64,000 nucleotides of DNA from Paragonimus skrjabini miyazakii (Eukaryota > Platyhelminthes > Trematoda > Plagiorchiida > Troglotrematidae). The notes beneath the pieces were generated by a model that was not told the DNA's origin, made no database searches, and saw only the letters and a list, made by a program, of their open reading frames with translations. A program made the position numbers and the translations under genes. The stretch is from contig JTDE01001547.1 of assembly GCA_014338405.1 (NCBI GenBank), forward strand, positions 70,644-134,643. Direction: 5' to 3'. This document shows, in pieces, positions 12,298 to 24,400 of the stretch (positions are counted from its first letter, which is position 1; each line of letters starts with the position of its first letter).

Positions 12298-15200
12298 CTT
12301 CATTTGTACGACCAGAAGTGGGAAAGCAGTCCAGTCATTGACAGGATCTACGAAGGTAAAAGACAACCCCTTAAGTGCAGCACGATAAGAAGTCTGCCAA
12401 CATTGGCGCAACAATCTGGACGACTGAAACAATAGATTCATTGTTAACAGAGAGGGACCGAGAAGACGTACTAGCTCCAAAGCAACTGGAGGAGAGAAGA
12501 AAATTCTGATGACGTAGGATACCACGGACGTAAAAAAAACACGATGTGGCTTTCACTTACAGCATCTACTTTACCCTGAAATATGGACTGACTATGTTTC
12601 AATAAAATCTGTAGGGAACAAGTGTGGTTGACAGATACCTGAATCATAAAACTGGCTTTTGCGAGCTTCTTTTAATCGAAATCGAATGATAACTCTCTTG
12701 TTAGTACACAATAATGCTTGATTTGTCCACTTATTGTGAAATTTTTGACACGTAAAAAACCTCGTTTTTTGTTAATGTGAGAGAGTGTTACCTATCCAAT
12801 TCCCATAACTCCTGCGATTCAACTGTACTGCAATCATGTATACAAACAAACGTTATTATCTGTTTAGGACAACTATTGCCCACAAATCTCACAATGGACT
12901 TGTCTTAATAAAACGATCATTATTTCACGGGTTGTATCACAGTATACATAAGGAACTTTTATGTTAAACCACATATTCTTTCTGTCTAAAATCCAGATTC
13001 TCGTGTTATTCGTGAACCCACAAATCCACCCAGACGGGGTGAAATCTTCGCAGGGTAAAACTGAGAAATACTGCACTGCCCGTGAAAGCCAATAAATTGC
13101 GTCCGTAGCAACCGTGGTAGTAATTTCTCATATCAGCCTAAGTAAACAGACAGAAATTATTAAAGAAGATCTAACAAGTATATCGAATTATTCAATAACT
13201 CAAAGCGACCTCATCGAATCTGGCTGATTCCTAAGCTTCGGTTGCCTATAAACAGATACAATGGCTGGTGGGTTTGTTGAAGTTTACGTCCCAGGTGGTG
13301 GCGCGATGTCGAACGTTGCAGTCAGCCAGATGTTTTCTTTAATTTAGAAAACCCTGTAAAAAGTCTTCTTTTATTCTGTCTATTGCTAAGTTTCGATCAG
13401 AAATATGGTTAATTGTTTACCATGGCTGCAGGCAGAAGATGAACCTCCATTTGTTTGGTCAGGTTAACAGTTTTCACATTTTTAACCACTATACTCAGGG
13501 CATTCTCATTTTTATGGACAACTAAGGTCAAATTCATCCATACCTGTCTGCCTCTGTTTTTAACAGAATATCAAAACATCGTCAGCTGGTATTCCTTCGA
13601 TCCTTCAGATAAACTGTTCAACACAACAAAGTCGCCACTCTTCTGTGTCCACATCTACCATACTTTAGCCCGTTGACCGTCACATTCAAAATCTCAGGAT
13701 AACACTTGCAATGGAATTGACTTACAGGCTTTCTTCTGTCCTCTGACACCACTTGACGACCGAGGTGAGAAAATCAACACTTTTCTAAATGGTACTCAGC
13801 AATCTGTTGGGGAACCCCATATTTTCCGTCCAAAAAAGAGTATCTATTGTCGTCATATTTCTTTTTACAACTGAACCTTGTTTGAATGTGTAACGCAGAG
13901 AAGGCAAATCGATGACGCCAATTACGTGCAGGCTCAAACTGCTCAACTCCATTGTAACGGTCCGATTCGGCAGAAGAATAATACTTTCATAGGGAAACAA
14001 CACTTTACAGAATAATGATTGTTACTGAGCTACAAACAGGTTGCGTTTTGATTGGTCCGTTCCTAAGACTATTCCATTATCTCAGTCTCAGGCAATTCGG
14101 TTATTTAAATCCGACACTGGTTTAAATGAGTTGCTTTAATCAGCCCCTCTTACAAACGAATTCTGCATGGTATTTGATAGCCGTTTTTGAATGGTTGGCA
14201 TTGATCAACTACAGTCCTGAATGCAGCAGCTTATATTTGGACTGTGACTGAACGTTCTCTAAGCAGGAAGTAGCTCCAGTTTAATTCCCTTACACATGCA
14301 TGTCTAGATGAGCGGCGCTATAAGAACTGTGTGAGTCTGGTTGCAATTAAAATCCGGTAAGCCCAGTGACCACCCATAATTAGTAGATTCTGCTCTGATG
14401 ACAATGATACAGTCCGTTGTTTGCGTCCACACCGGAGTTGCAAGGTTGTGAACAAAGCCGATCTGAGTAAACAAGACTGTCCTACGTGACTTAGCCCGCA
14501 AAGTAATTCCCACATTGATTGAATTTAATGAGCATCCTGACTTAGACGGATTGGCAAACCAGAATTGAGCAATATGTTTAGCCTAACATGTATTGACTTA
14601 TGTTTCATGCACACATTCTCACTTCTGAAAAAGTCAACGACCCTTAATAATGGCCGATAAAGCAGAAATGTACGTCCTACTAGCGATATTTAGAAGTCCT
14701 TAAACCACATACATTTTTGTAATTAAATATGTAGGTCATGATTTTGCTTTTCTCACCAAGCTGGACTGAAGTACAAAGTTGGTCAGAATCTTGCAATTTC
14801 TGCCATAACACATCCAAGTATGTCAACATTTTATTTTCCTTTACGAAACAAAATCAGTGTGAAAAACTTTCTCACACATGTCCATTTCTTAATATACATA
14901 ATGAATCTCTACCTCGACTTTTTTTTGACACGTATGTGGGAAGTATCACCCCAATGACTTAAATCGAGATACTTACATAAACGGATATTAAATGAGAGGA
15001 GCAACTTATCTTTGTATTCGAACCACCCACATCATTACTCGGCTTTAGTTACCACAAAAGCCACAGTAGTCATGGTGGCGTTAAACATCAGGCGCAAAAA
15101 TGTAGGATCCAGTAATCGAGACTTTCGTGTTGTCAGCTTGACTCACCTTGATAGTGATCAGTGGACTTTACACTCTGGTTCTTTTGTTCATTCATCTAAC

Positions 15201-15340
15201 TGATCGTCCCATCATCTGATAATGACCCAATAAAAGACATCTGCAATATTTTAGAACAAGTAGGGAGACATTTCTAGCTAACTAATGTAACATGCAAAGT
15301 CGGTCGTCTTTACTCTGATTGTCCGTCACACCTGCGGATC
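12298..15340. other. Non-coding or unrecognised
   Basis: A minus-strand frame just right of the gap (12298-12525) is open but I cannot assign it; it may be a piece of a retroelement. The rest shows only short open frames without motifs. Confidence 0.35.
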
Positions 15341-15515
15341 AACGTTGGAGCGACGTGGAGACACTGGGGGACAGCGTTCTTCCGATGTAGGGGTTCCAAC
15401 AACAGTCCTGTAGAAGGAAACAATACCAACAACCATGAGCCAAAGGCCCAGTAAGCCATGCACACGAATTACACAAACGAAGACTAAAACGGCAACGACA
15501 ACACAGCAGTACGCT
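15341..15515 (+). repeat. Dispersed repeat R1, copy 1
   Basis: Aligns by eye with 56321-56495 in the same orientation: gcgtggagacac/gacgtggagacac, gggacagcgttc, ggggttccaacaa versus agggttccagcga, the tcctgtaaagg block, ccagtaag versus gcagtaagacatg, and acagcagtacg versus acggcagcatg. About 70% similar over 175 bases. I cannot name the family. Confidence 0.55.
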
Positions 15516-16359
15516 CCGTCACCATTTCAAATTCAACTCGTGTGCGCCTGCTGGTTTTGGTAGCACATTATACTAAGTACGGCCTTCTGAAGGTCATTAC
15601 ATTCATGTGTATCATCCTAATTTCGTGTCACCTGTACAACATTCCACCGAACTAGCATGCATTGCCTCTTCATTGAATATCACACTTCTTGACAATTTTT
15701 AGTTTAAAGGAGGTCAAGTATGTTAGATGTGATAGATATTCGCATTTAGCAGGCTCCGCGGTTTCTCAAGATATAATTATGTATGAATACTATATACTAC
15801 TTGCAGATTGAAGTTTAAGCTTAATCTGATGGATGTCATTATATGTTTGATTTCATTGAATGTCCTTTTTTCCTATTTTCTGGGGACGTAAGACGTATGC
15901 GGATGGGTTTCGATCAAGAATGAGCGGGCAAGCTGTGTATGAAGAGTTCAATTTAAGATGTCTGTATAAAATGTGTTATCCATAATTGTAAAAGGAGAAC
16001 AAGAAACGTGAGGCAGACAACGCTACGGAGAATGCCGGAGCTCACAATGAAGGGTTGTGAGACCTAGTTACTAAATAGACCAAATCAGTTACACTTTACA
16101 ATTTAAAAATGATGTTTTCATATCAACTAGGACAGACTTTTAAGCTCCATCATTCCCATAATTACTCACTACGGTTTTACTGTCTAACAAGCAAAGTAGT
16201 TCTGGATTTTTCAAGCATTTCTGATGGGCATATTACTAGTTAATGTGGTTTAGTGAACGTAACCTGCCTTGTACACTTACTGGATGAATTTCAACAGTCC
16301 ATGTTTTCCCACCGATAGACATATACTATAAATCTATTCGGAAATTTGCTGCACACAGT
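15516..16359. other. Non-coding
   Basis: No gene, repeat or motif recognised between the dispersed repeat and the SINE at 16.4 kb. Confidence 0.35.
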
Positions 16360-16465
16360 TGAACCTCAATTGTGAAAAGTCAAGGCTTCAGCTGGATCCG
16401 AACCAACGACGGAACTAGAATGCCCAAACATGACAAGCGCTCTACCAGAATGTTTGAGCACGTTT
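16360..16465 (-). repeat. SINE family 2 (tRNA-like)
   Basis: On the minus strand there is an A box (tggtagagcgc, complement of 16437-16447) and a good B box (ggttcggatcc, complement of 16394-16404) at tRNA-like spacing, followed by the agctgaagcc-type tail shared in outline with the copy at 29215-29430. It lies immediately left of the foldback at 16511. Confidence 0.6.
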
Positions 16466-16510
16466 GGTTTGAATGTTATTCAATGCTCTCCAGTTTCCCG
16501 TAGAATTCAT

Positions 16511-16875
16511 AAGAAGTCAATTTTGCAAACAGCTGTTTTCGGTAATTCTAATCAGGCTATTACAGTTACATAGGGTAAGTGCGAATTATATATGAAGATT
16601 ATAACGTGTCAAATAGGTCATCAAAAAATCACAGGGGTGGTACGGAGCACAGTCAACTGAGGGAGGGTGGGAATGTTGATGAATGTGTAACACTCCAACA
16701 CATTCATCAACATTCCCACCCTCCCCCAGTAGACTGTGATCCGTACCACTCCTGTGATTTTTTGATGACCTATTTGACACGTTATAATCTTCATATATAA
16801 TTCGCACTTACCCTATGTAATTGTAATAGCCTGATGAGAATTGCCGAAAACAGCTACTTGTAAAATGGACTTCTT
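16511..16875. repeat. Foldback: 177-bp inverted repeat with 11-bp loop
   Basis: The arms are 16511-16687 and 16699-16875, with an 11-base loop at 16688-16698. Every paired position sums to 33386, so there are no net insertions or deletions over 177 pairs; I count about 11 mismatches (about 94% identity), most of them in the outer third. About 70 consecutive pairs in the middle are perfect. A 14-bp direct repeat, tttgaatgttattc, occurs at 16468-16481 and 16875-16888 and could be a target-site duplication, although the left copy is 29 bases outside the arm. Open frames on both strands give nearly the same peptide only because the DNA is a palindrome. It lies 1.2 kb upstream of the BarH start codon. 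Confidence 0.9.
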
Positions 16876-17158
16876 TTGAATGTTATTCTCGATTACATGC
16901 TTCAGACCCATTTTGCTTGAGATCATTTCCGCAATCTCTGTGTTAATTACATTCCCCGTTGATCATGCCAGCTAGCTAATTGTTGCGTGCTACCCTATAG
17001 AGTGTAGTAGATTGACTTACCATTTATGTTGCGGTTGTGTACGTTTGACCTTCAGCTCCGGTAATTTTTCCAAATGAGTTCAAACAATAATCAAGAGAGA
17101 AACCAAAGCTAAAGGAACAAATCTTGTTTTCCACGTTTCACCTACTGATAGAAATTAG

Positions 17159-17183
17159 CCATCCGTCCATCCATCCATCCATG
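17159..17183. repeat. (CCAT)n microsatellite
   Basis: About six tetranucleotide units, one with a single substitution (ccgt). Confidence 0.8.
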
Positions 17184-17990
17184 CGTTGCACGGTGCAGTG
17201 TACATCAAAGCGTGAAACTGTTGTGAAAACGGCATGCATAATTTGAAACAAAGGTCGTCAGGGCAACCGTGATGCCCATGCACGCACGCACACAAAACAC
17301 CATTTGACAGGTGATTTGTACCGCATGCGTGCGTTGCAAGTGGATTATGAATAATGTATCACATTTAGTGTCCAGAGCACATAGCATGTGCGCACGTACA
17401 CACGGTAGAACGTGTTTAACAATTACTGGAAATTTTTTGTCTCGAATTCCCTCGAGTCCGACTACAGCTATACTCTCGTCTGTGAGGCAACCAACTAACC
17501 AACTGTTACCAAAGGACACTAGTCCACAGGCTTTCTCACATATCCTCGTCATCAAACGCCCTCCTAGCGCATCGCTAAAGACGATGAGTTATATCGACGT
17601 TCATACTTAATTCGTTGTCGCCTAGTGGTGACCACCCCCTACCTGATAAGAACTCCACGTGAGTGGCATTCACATTTTAGCATGTTTACGTGCACACGCG
17701 CACAAACAATGCGCCCGAGAGAGAAGTGACTACTAACGCATGCATGAAGGGGAGGGATGTGTTCTGATTGCCCATTTTCGTTAAACACCGCATTAAACAT
17801 TGCTTTCCATCGTGTGATGGTGGGATGGAGTTGAGTTTCAATTGACCAATCAGCTAACAGACTTGTTAAGCACCCGTCCTTACTGCCTCAGTGTCAAGCC
17901 AGGCAGCACGGCAAGTGACAGAGACAATTTGTCAACCACCAAAGCAGGGAGGGCCATCACGTTCAAACGACAACCAATGAACACACAACT

Positions 17991-18005
17991 GATGTTGATT
18001 TACAG
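17991..18005 (+). promoter_or_regulatory. Candidate splice (or spliced-leader) acceptor
   Basis: The string gatgttgatttacag just 5' of the BarH coding exon fits a 3' splice site (T-rich tract, then cag). It could join an upstream 5' UTR exon, or accept a spliced leader, which flatworms are known to add to part of their mRNAs. Only sequence fit supports it. Confidence 0.3.
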
Positions 18006-18103
18006 AAAAAGACATTAGTTGTTCAAACGGATACCCGTTCTCTTGTTGTTCTAAGCGTGTGGACACACATCACTCAACTTCGACAACTGTGTCACTCACA
18101 CAA

Positions 18104-18449
18104 ATGCCATATACTTTAAAAGAAAAGTCGAACTCCCGGTTTGTTCTTACTACACCGGTACATCAACAGCAGTCAAAAATGAGCAAAAACCAACCCCACA
18201 ACCGATATACATCAACTCGGAAATCGTTTCTGGTCATGGATATCTTACACAGCAAAAACGAACCAGTAACCTTCAGAAGACCCGACACGGAAACATATGG
18301 TCAGCATCGTGTTTTGGTTGAATCCAATAGGCATTCACAGTCCAGTGATCCCATGACTAATTCAGACATATGGGAATGTGTAGCGAGCAAGGGGAGTGTG
18401 AACTCAATGACGGATAATGTGCTGCTTGTGAAAAATCCAGTTCCAGTTG
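18104..18449 (+). CDS. BARHL: BarH-class homeobox protein, exon 1 (residues 1-115 and first base of codon 116)
   Basis: This is the first coding exon of a predicted homeodomain transcription factor that would act in the nucleus; BarH proteins specify neurons and sensory cells in other animals. The start is the first ATG in frame after a stop at 17996. The segment KSFLVMDILHS (residues 40-50) fits the FIL/Eh1-like motif that lies N-terminal to the homeodomain in BarH proteins and binds Groucho-type co-repressors. The remainder is polar and low in hydrophobics, as usual for such N-terminal arms. The exon ends at a strong donor (G|gtgagt, 18450) in phase 1, and the next exon begins with the two bases needed to complete codon 116 (Asp). 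Assignment to this gene rests on the FIL motif, strand, phase match and position; other upstream exons are possible. An alternative GTG start at 18059 is not favoured. Confidence 0.75.
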
Positions 18450-21400
18450 GTGAGTACATTTACCTTGTGAAACTTACGAATCTACAACGAATTATTAAAC
18501 CTGTGAATTCACATTAACTTTTGGTCATCTGAGCAACTGTGGAACAGAGGTACAGTCCTTTTTGTAAGATTTCAGCCAACATGCATGGCTAAGTATTGTG
18601 CTCGTATAGACAATTGTCAAGTAATATTTCCTGTCCATTCGAACGTTACACAGAACCGTAGAAAAGTCAACTTTAGCGCAAACTAAAGGGTGGACATAAA
18701 ACTTCTGTAGAGTTAGACTTACGGCGTTGGATAGCAAGACTGTAGGAAGTGGCAGCCCAAAATGACGGACGAAACAGTGAGAATGATACAGCATCAAACA
18801 TCTTTAAAATCAAATGACTTCGATCAATTTGATTTACTCAACGTATATAGACGAAGAGTATCAGACTCTGCTCAACAATCCCGACCCCAAAACCCTTCGT
18901 AATTGTCTTAACTGTGTAGGGCAAGAAGACAACTGCGATTTGGACGAAAACGTCATTTTTTGTTGTAATAGCTAAATATGGACCCATTGTATTTTAGTTA
19001 AATGAATTATCACCGACGTAATTGTAGCAGATCATTAATCGTAAACTAAGTCAGATTAGTGGACGGACATGTAAATATTCATTCATAAGATAACACTCAT
19101 TAAGTAGATTTGTATAAAAGGATTCAGTACACACATGAAATTAACGGTGAATTGCTTTCGTAGTTACCGCAAATTTCTGCAATTTTTGAATCCAAACATG
19201 CAAACACATTAAGGAATGTCTTCGCATTTGTTTCTGTAAAATCCTTAAATCTCTAAGCTCGTACGTTGATATTTAACATCATTAGGTCTAAAACTTACTT
19301 GGTTCAAACAAAATATTGAACGCAGTGTTCAATATTTTTAAGTTGATCTATACTTGTGATGAATTCCATTTTTGAAAAGTTTTTTTCGTGTCTCTGGTGA
19401 AACATGAGCATCACTGAGGCTCCCATTTAGTCAACCACATAGCAATGATATTCCGGTTCATTACCTACGTTCATTAGTTACCCTCTGAACAGATAATTGA
19501 CGGGACCAATCAAAAATGGTCTATTTTGCGGGTAATCTGGTTACAGTCACAGCTCAGCTGATAAATTTCGTGTTGTGGTTGTGTGTACTGTGTGTCTGTC
19601 ATGATAACACCGTATTTCGTGCACTGTTTCTTAAGGGTTCAAGTTTATGTTAGCGACAGATAAGAACACAATCCACCAGCATAATGTACTGTCTTCGACA
19701 AAGCAACATAGTGGCTCATAATCGTATCCGTAAATACCCTGGGGTACCACTGTCATCAATAGACAAGTGTGCTTACAACTCTTTTCAGTTAGTCTTCTGC
19801 TTACTGCATCTCCTCAACTCTACACCGACTCAATTTTGTCTCATTTCTCTGGAACATTTAACACTTATACCCTGATGACACCAAACTGCTGAACAGGCTG
19901 TCCTTGACCTGCTGTGCTCTGTCAGCAACTTACGGACACTGGTTGGCAATCGGAAATATCTCTTTTTGCAATGCGTCCGTCTTAACTGTGATTCGTTTGT
20001 CAACTCTGTTGCGGTTTATGATGGATAGGTTTGATGGGGTAAGAGAATCTCCCTACTTTTCCCGTCTCAAGGTGAAACACGGGCCAACTGACATGTGGTG
20101 GATGCAAGTTAACTTGTAGTGAATTGATTGCAATTATGCCCCATGGCAGGACTATACATGAATCGTCATTTTGGAAATACGGACGGTAAGGTATAAACTA
20201 ACTATACGCTAGAAGTACTTCAATAGGGTGGTGCTCGAATAATCTCTGCAATCTCTCAGAGACAAGTGTCTTGAGAACTATCAGATTGAGGCATGTGATA
20301 CTCGTTCGTAGTAAGCTGATAAACTGACAATGATAACGATGTGAAACAACTCCGGCTGTCTGCAGAATAATGCGATCAGGTGTCTGGCGTGGATTGGACT
20401 GCAACCTCCAAGGGTTAAAATTGCGAAAACAGTTTCATGATCAGCCTAAATTGGGAATTGTATTGAATTATTGCCGCTGTGATCTGCGGTCATGTCACTC
20501 ATGGGTCATTCTAGAAGCTTCAGATCAATAAAATTAATTTATCCAAAGGAGTGTTCCTTCCTGTGAAAGTTTTGAGGAGGGGCAGTGCGGGTTTCAATCA
20601 AGCCAACTGAGAACTACTTGGTCCGGTTCTTTCTCTGTGAAATGTCAGCTAGATATTGTCAGTCACACATTTTTCACCTTTAAGGAAAACGATTTAACGA
20701 GAAACAAATATTTGCGTCAGCCGTCTGCTTTCAAGAACAAAATCATTCAGTTATAAATTTTGTTAATGAAACTTCTTCAATCTCTCTAAAGACTAGATAC
20801 CATTTGTTCTTTTTGAACAAAACCCAGGGTGAGCTATTAGGCCACATAAGATCGTTCATGTAAGCTACTCTGTTTACCATTAATCTCTTGTTAGTAAGTG
20901 TGAAACGTTTATAACTAAACTAACTAAGCTACATCATGGTTTCGTAAACATACACGTCTTTTACTCTTGGTGATACTGATGAGAGTAAATGAAATGTTAA
21001 CATATCGCAACATATGTCATCTTTCTGCTGTGATGAAGATAAAAAGTGTCACAACAGCAAAAATGGTGTATCTGGTCCTCAACTTGCCTCAGTATCTGGT
21101 GTTAGTCTCCATCCTGCTCTCCGAATGACGAGGAATAAAAATGTAACTTAAATTTCCTATCAACATGGCAAATTCATACGAAACAGGCACTAGTCACGAA
21201 AATGCAGTCATTATCAGGTGAGCGAACGTGCGTTTCAGTGCTTTGTCCCAACTGATCGAAAAAATCTGCCACTATTGGGAAAAATGTTGAAAGCGAAACA
21301 CATGGGTTTGTAATTGATGTCGGGCACTCAGAATTCTCGATTATTTCCGAATGGTCGCTCCTGTTCCAGCGATGAACGAATCTTCATTGTGTGGAATCAT

Positions 21401-24400
21401 GAGGTTAATCTTAGGAAACTAAGCAATCAAATGGTTCTCTCATGAATGTAGTTAGTCACACTTGTACGTGAGGAATGTGGACTATTATATTTTGAATCGC
21501 ACTGATTGCAAACTATTGTGCTAACGTAATCATACTATTGTTCTGCGATATATGCACTACGGCGAACCGTCGGCTAGAGTTCATTTGTCTTCCACCATTT
21601 GGACTGGAGCACAGTTAGGTAGTGCAGCTGTTTGCCTAAACGCGTCGTGATTCTTGTCCATTGTATGATAGTTGCTTAATTTCTACGATGAGCTGCGGTT
21701 CGATGAAACAATTCATTTCAAAGGTCCTATTTTGGTTAGGCCAGTAAGCGTAGTCTAGGTGTGACACCAGCGATGACCATGGGCGCATTTCCATTCTTAT
21801 GGTTTTGATAGTGGCGCAGTCAAATTGTTCTCATTCCCAAAATGTGAAACGCCGTACACAAAGAAGAGGAATCTCCCTCAAAGAAATATATTTGCTTCTT
21901 CTGTAAGCAGATACTTACTGGGTGAGTGCCATTCCACTCTATGCACACTGACAGGGGCATTGTATTCCCTAGTGTGGGTGCATATACATTACTGTCCCAT
22001 ATATTTAAATTATATCGTAGTTAAATTGTTTCCAGCACACTCAGGCGAAGCAACAGAAGTGGCAGTATAACGAATTACAAGAACGATGGAGCTAGCACAG
22101 ATAATCGGCTCATTCCAAAATATTTCACATTTGAGGAAATCTGATTACTTTTAATCGGCATGTCAACAGAACTCTCAAGCCTTATTAAATTGTCTGTCCA
22201 GTTTGCAACTAGTCTGCTCACCGTTTTAACCTCATGGTCACCGCATCTCCTTCTACAGACAAGGGTCCGCGCGCATATCCTTGTATTCCTGTATAAAGCT
22301 GGCATTACAAAAATCGTTTCAACAAGAAGCGAGGAGTGATAACGTCAAATTTGCCTTGAAAGAACCTCTGATTAATACTGAAGTTTCATCAGGATTGCTT
22401 CTGGCATCCTTAAATATTCTATGTGATACACCATATTCAGTCATGATGTGCAATAGTTGTATTATCTATGGGTGGTTTGGACCGAAAGACGGACAAGTAT
22501 CAAGAGGGTATTCGGCTTTGAAACATAATTCATATACAAACTTGCATTAGCATACGTTGAATGGAATACAGTCAGGCCACCGATTACTGCGGTCATGGTA
22601 CTATAAGGTCACTCGACTCATATTAGTTAGACTCTAAGTGCTGGGCAGCTGTAACGTAGCTCAGTCAATTCACTGTCTTTACGCAGGAAGATCTACTCAT
22701 AAAATTGTTCTAAAATGTTTCTAGTGAGATCACACAACAAACATAGACCATAAGGTCATGTAGTTTTCACTGCAGGCTAAAGGAACAAACCTGAACCGTA
22801 AGGCTTGAAATCACTTAGATGCAGAGCATACCAACCAACGTTTGTGCAAACCGCTTCTGGTGAGAGCATATTTAATCAAACAGTTTGATTGAGATAGACT
22901 CGGCAGTACAATGCTCTCATTTTAACGGTGTTTGACGAGTTACCTAGCACACGATAGACCACTCGAACTACTTGACCAGCATTTACGTGACGCCCATATT
23001 TGTTCAGATGGGCAAGGTTGGCGTTGTTGAACAACCGCGTTTCACCACACACTACCCTGTGTGGGCAGCATTCCCGGCTTCGTTTCAATAGTTCTTTTGA
23101 TGTTCGACCGACAAGACCTGTTCCACAGGTGACAGGTGAAACAGCAGATACATAGATGAGACCTGAACTCTCAGTCTGCCTTCGTTATAAAACCGGATAT
23201 GGTTACTTGGATACGGAGTTTAGCTCTGTTGTGGGTCTGACTGCCTGGATGGACTATTTCACGGCTATTCTATGGCACTGGCACCTTCGGAAACACGCAG
23301 GCCTCTCTCCTCTTTAATATACTTCATGCTTAAATGGCTGTCTGATAATATTTCAATTGATAAATCCTTTCAGGTAGCCGTTATCGTGGAGTATGATCTC
23401 TCTTCGAATTTAAGCTAATTTTCCAAAGTATGCGTCTTACAACCTCTGTTTGCATTGTCAGTCAGGTAAGGCACCAGGTTTCTCTTTTTGTTTTAAGAAC
23501 GTTTGTGTTCTGATCTGCCCAGCTATTCCACTGGTGAATCTCGAGTTGGATAACGCTGTCCACTCGTCGGCGTAGAGGAACATTCAGGAAGACTAATCAG
23601 CTTTCAACCTCTTCCTCATGTTTAAACGTAATTGACTGCCGGATGAAAATGAATCTTTCAAGTACAGTGCATACATCAATGATGCATATATTATGCGTGT
23701 ATCAACGATATTGAATGATTCGGCTGATAGTGGATTGAAACATGGTACGTTTAACCTTTCCCATTAATATATCGGCTTGGAAGGGTCTCAAAAGAGGATC
23801 CAATTATTACAACATCCTAATGTTGACATACCACATCACTGATCAGCAGCTAGACTCCAAGGTTGCCTTGGAACAGTAACTCCTTCAATCTCACTGCTGG
23901 TATCCCAATATCAGGTCCGATCTCAGACATGAAGTCATAGGCAAAAGTAACTGTTTCTAGTAACGGTACGCTATACATCTAATTAGAGCCATTTTCGTGA
24001 ATTCGTGTTAATGCCCTGTATGCATACGACGAATTAAAACGTCAAGTAGACTGAGCGAGAAAATCGATTTTCGAACGGGTTCGGACATTTTCATTGGCCT
24101 ATTGTTATTTGAGTGTCAAGACAAACTCGTTACATCGCCTGTTGGACGAACTGACCAGGTAACCTGTCAAAGACCGTCCGAATAAAAGCATTATGTATTG
24201 CCGAGACTATCAGAATCAGACAGGTTGAATCAGTATTATTTTATCAAAAGCAGTCTGTTCATATGTGGTGTCTACCATGGCCTCAACTCCAGCGAAGCGA
24301 TGGTCAGCCTGTACAGATAAACCATTGGACCAGCGTGACGTAACTGGCAAAACAAGCCATCACCGACTGACTGACAGATGATCCAGTTTTTCTGTCATAA

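Larger units (their letters stand above)
16890..18103 (+). promoter_or_regulatory. Upstream region and probable 5' UTR of the BarH gene
   Basis: No coding exon is recognised here. Relative to the rest of the window, about 17200-17950 has more CpG and GC-rich words (several gcatgcgtgcg-like and cacgcgcac-like strings), and there is a CCAAT-box match, accaatcag, at 17845-17853. The in-frame stop nearest upstream of the BarH ATG is at 17996-17998, so 17999-18103 is open but has no ATG and is best read as 5' UTR. No TATA box is evident. The promoter call rests only on position and composition. Confidence 0.3.

Noticed and set aside
16579..16807. Two 73-codon frames on opposite strands with almost the same peptide
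   Set aside because: They are a direct result of the palindrome at 16511-16875; no protein domain is seen.
18059..18103. GTG start 15 codons upstream of the BarH ATG
   Set aside because: Animal genes rarely start at GTG, and ATG 18104 is the first in frame after the stop at 17996.
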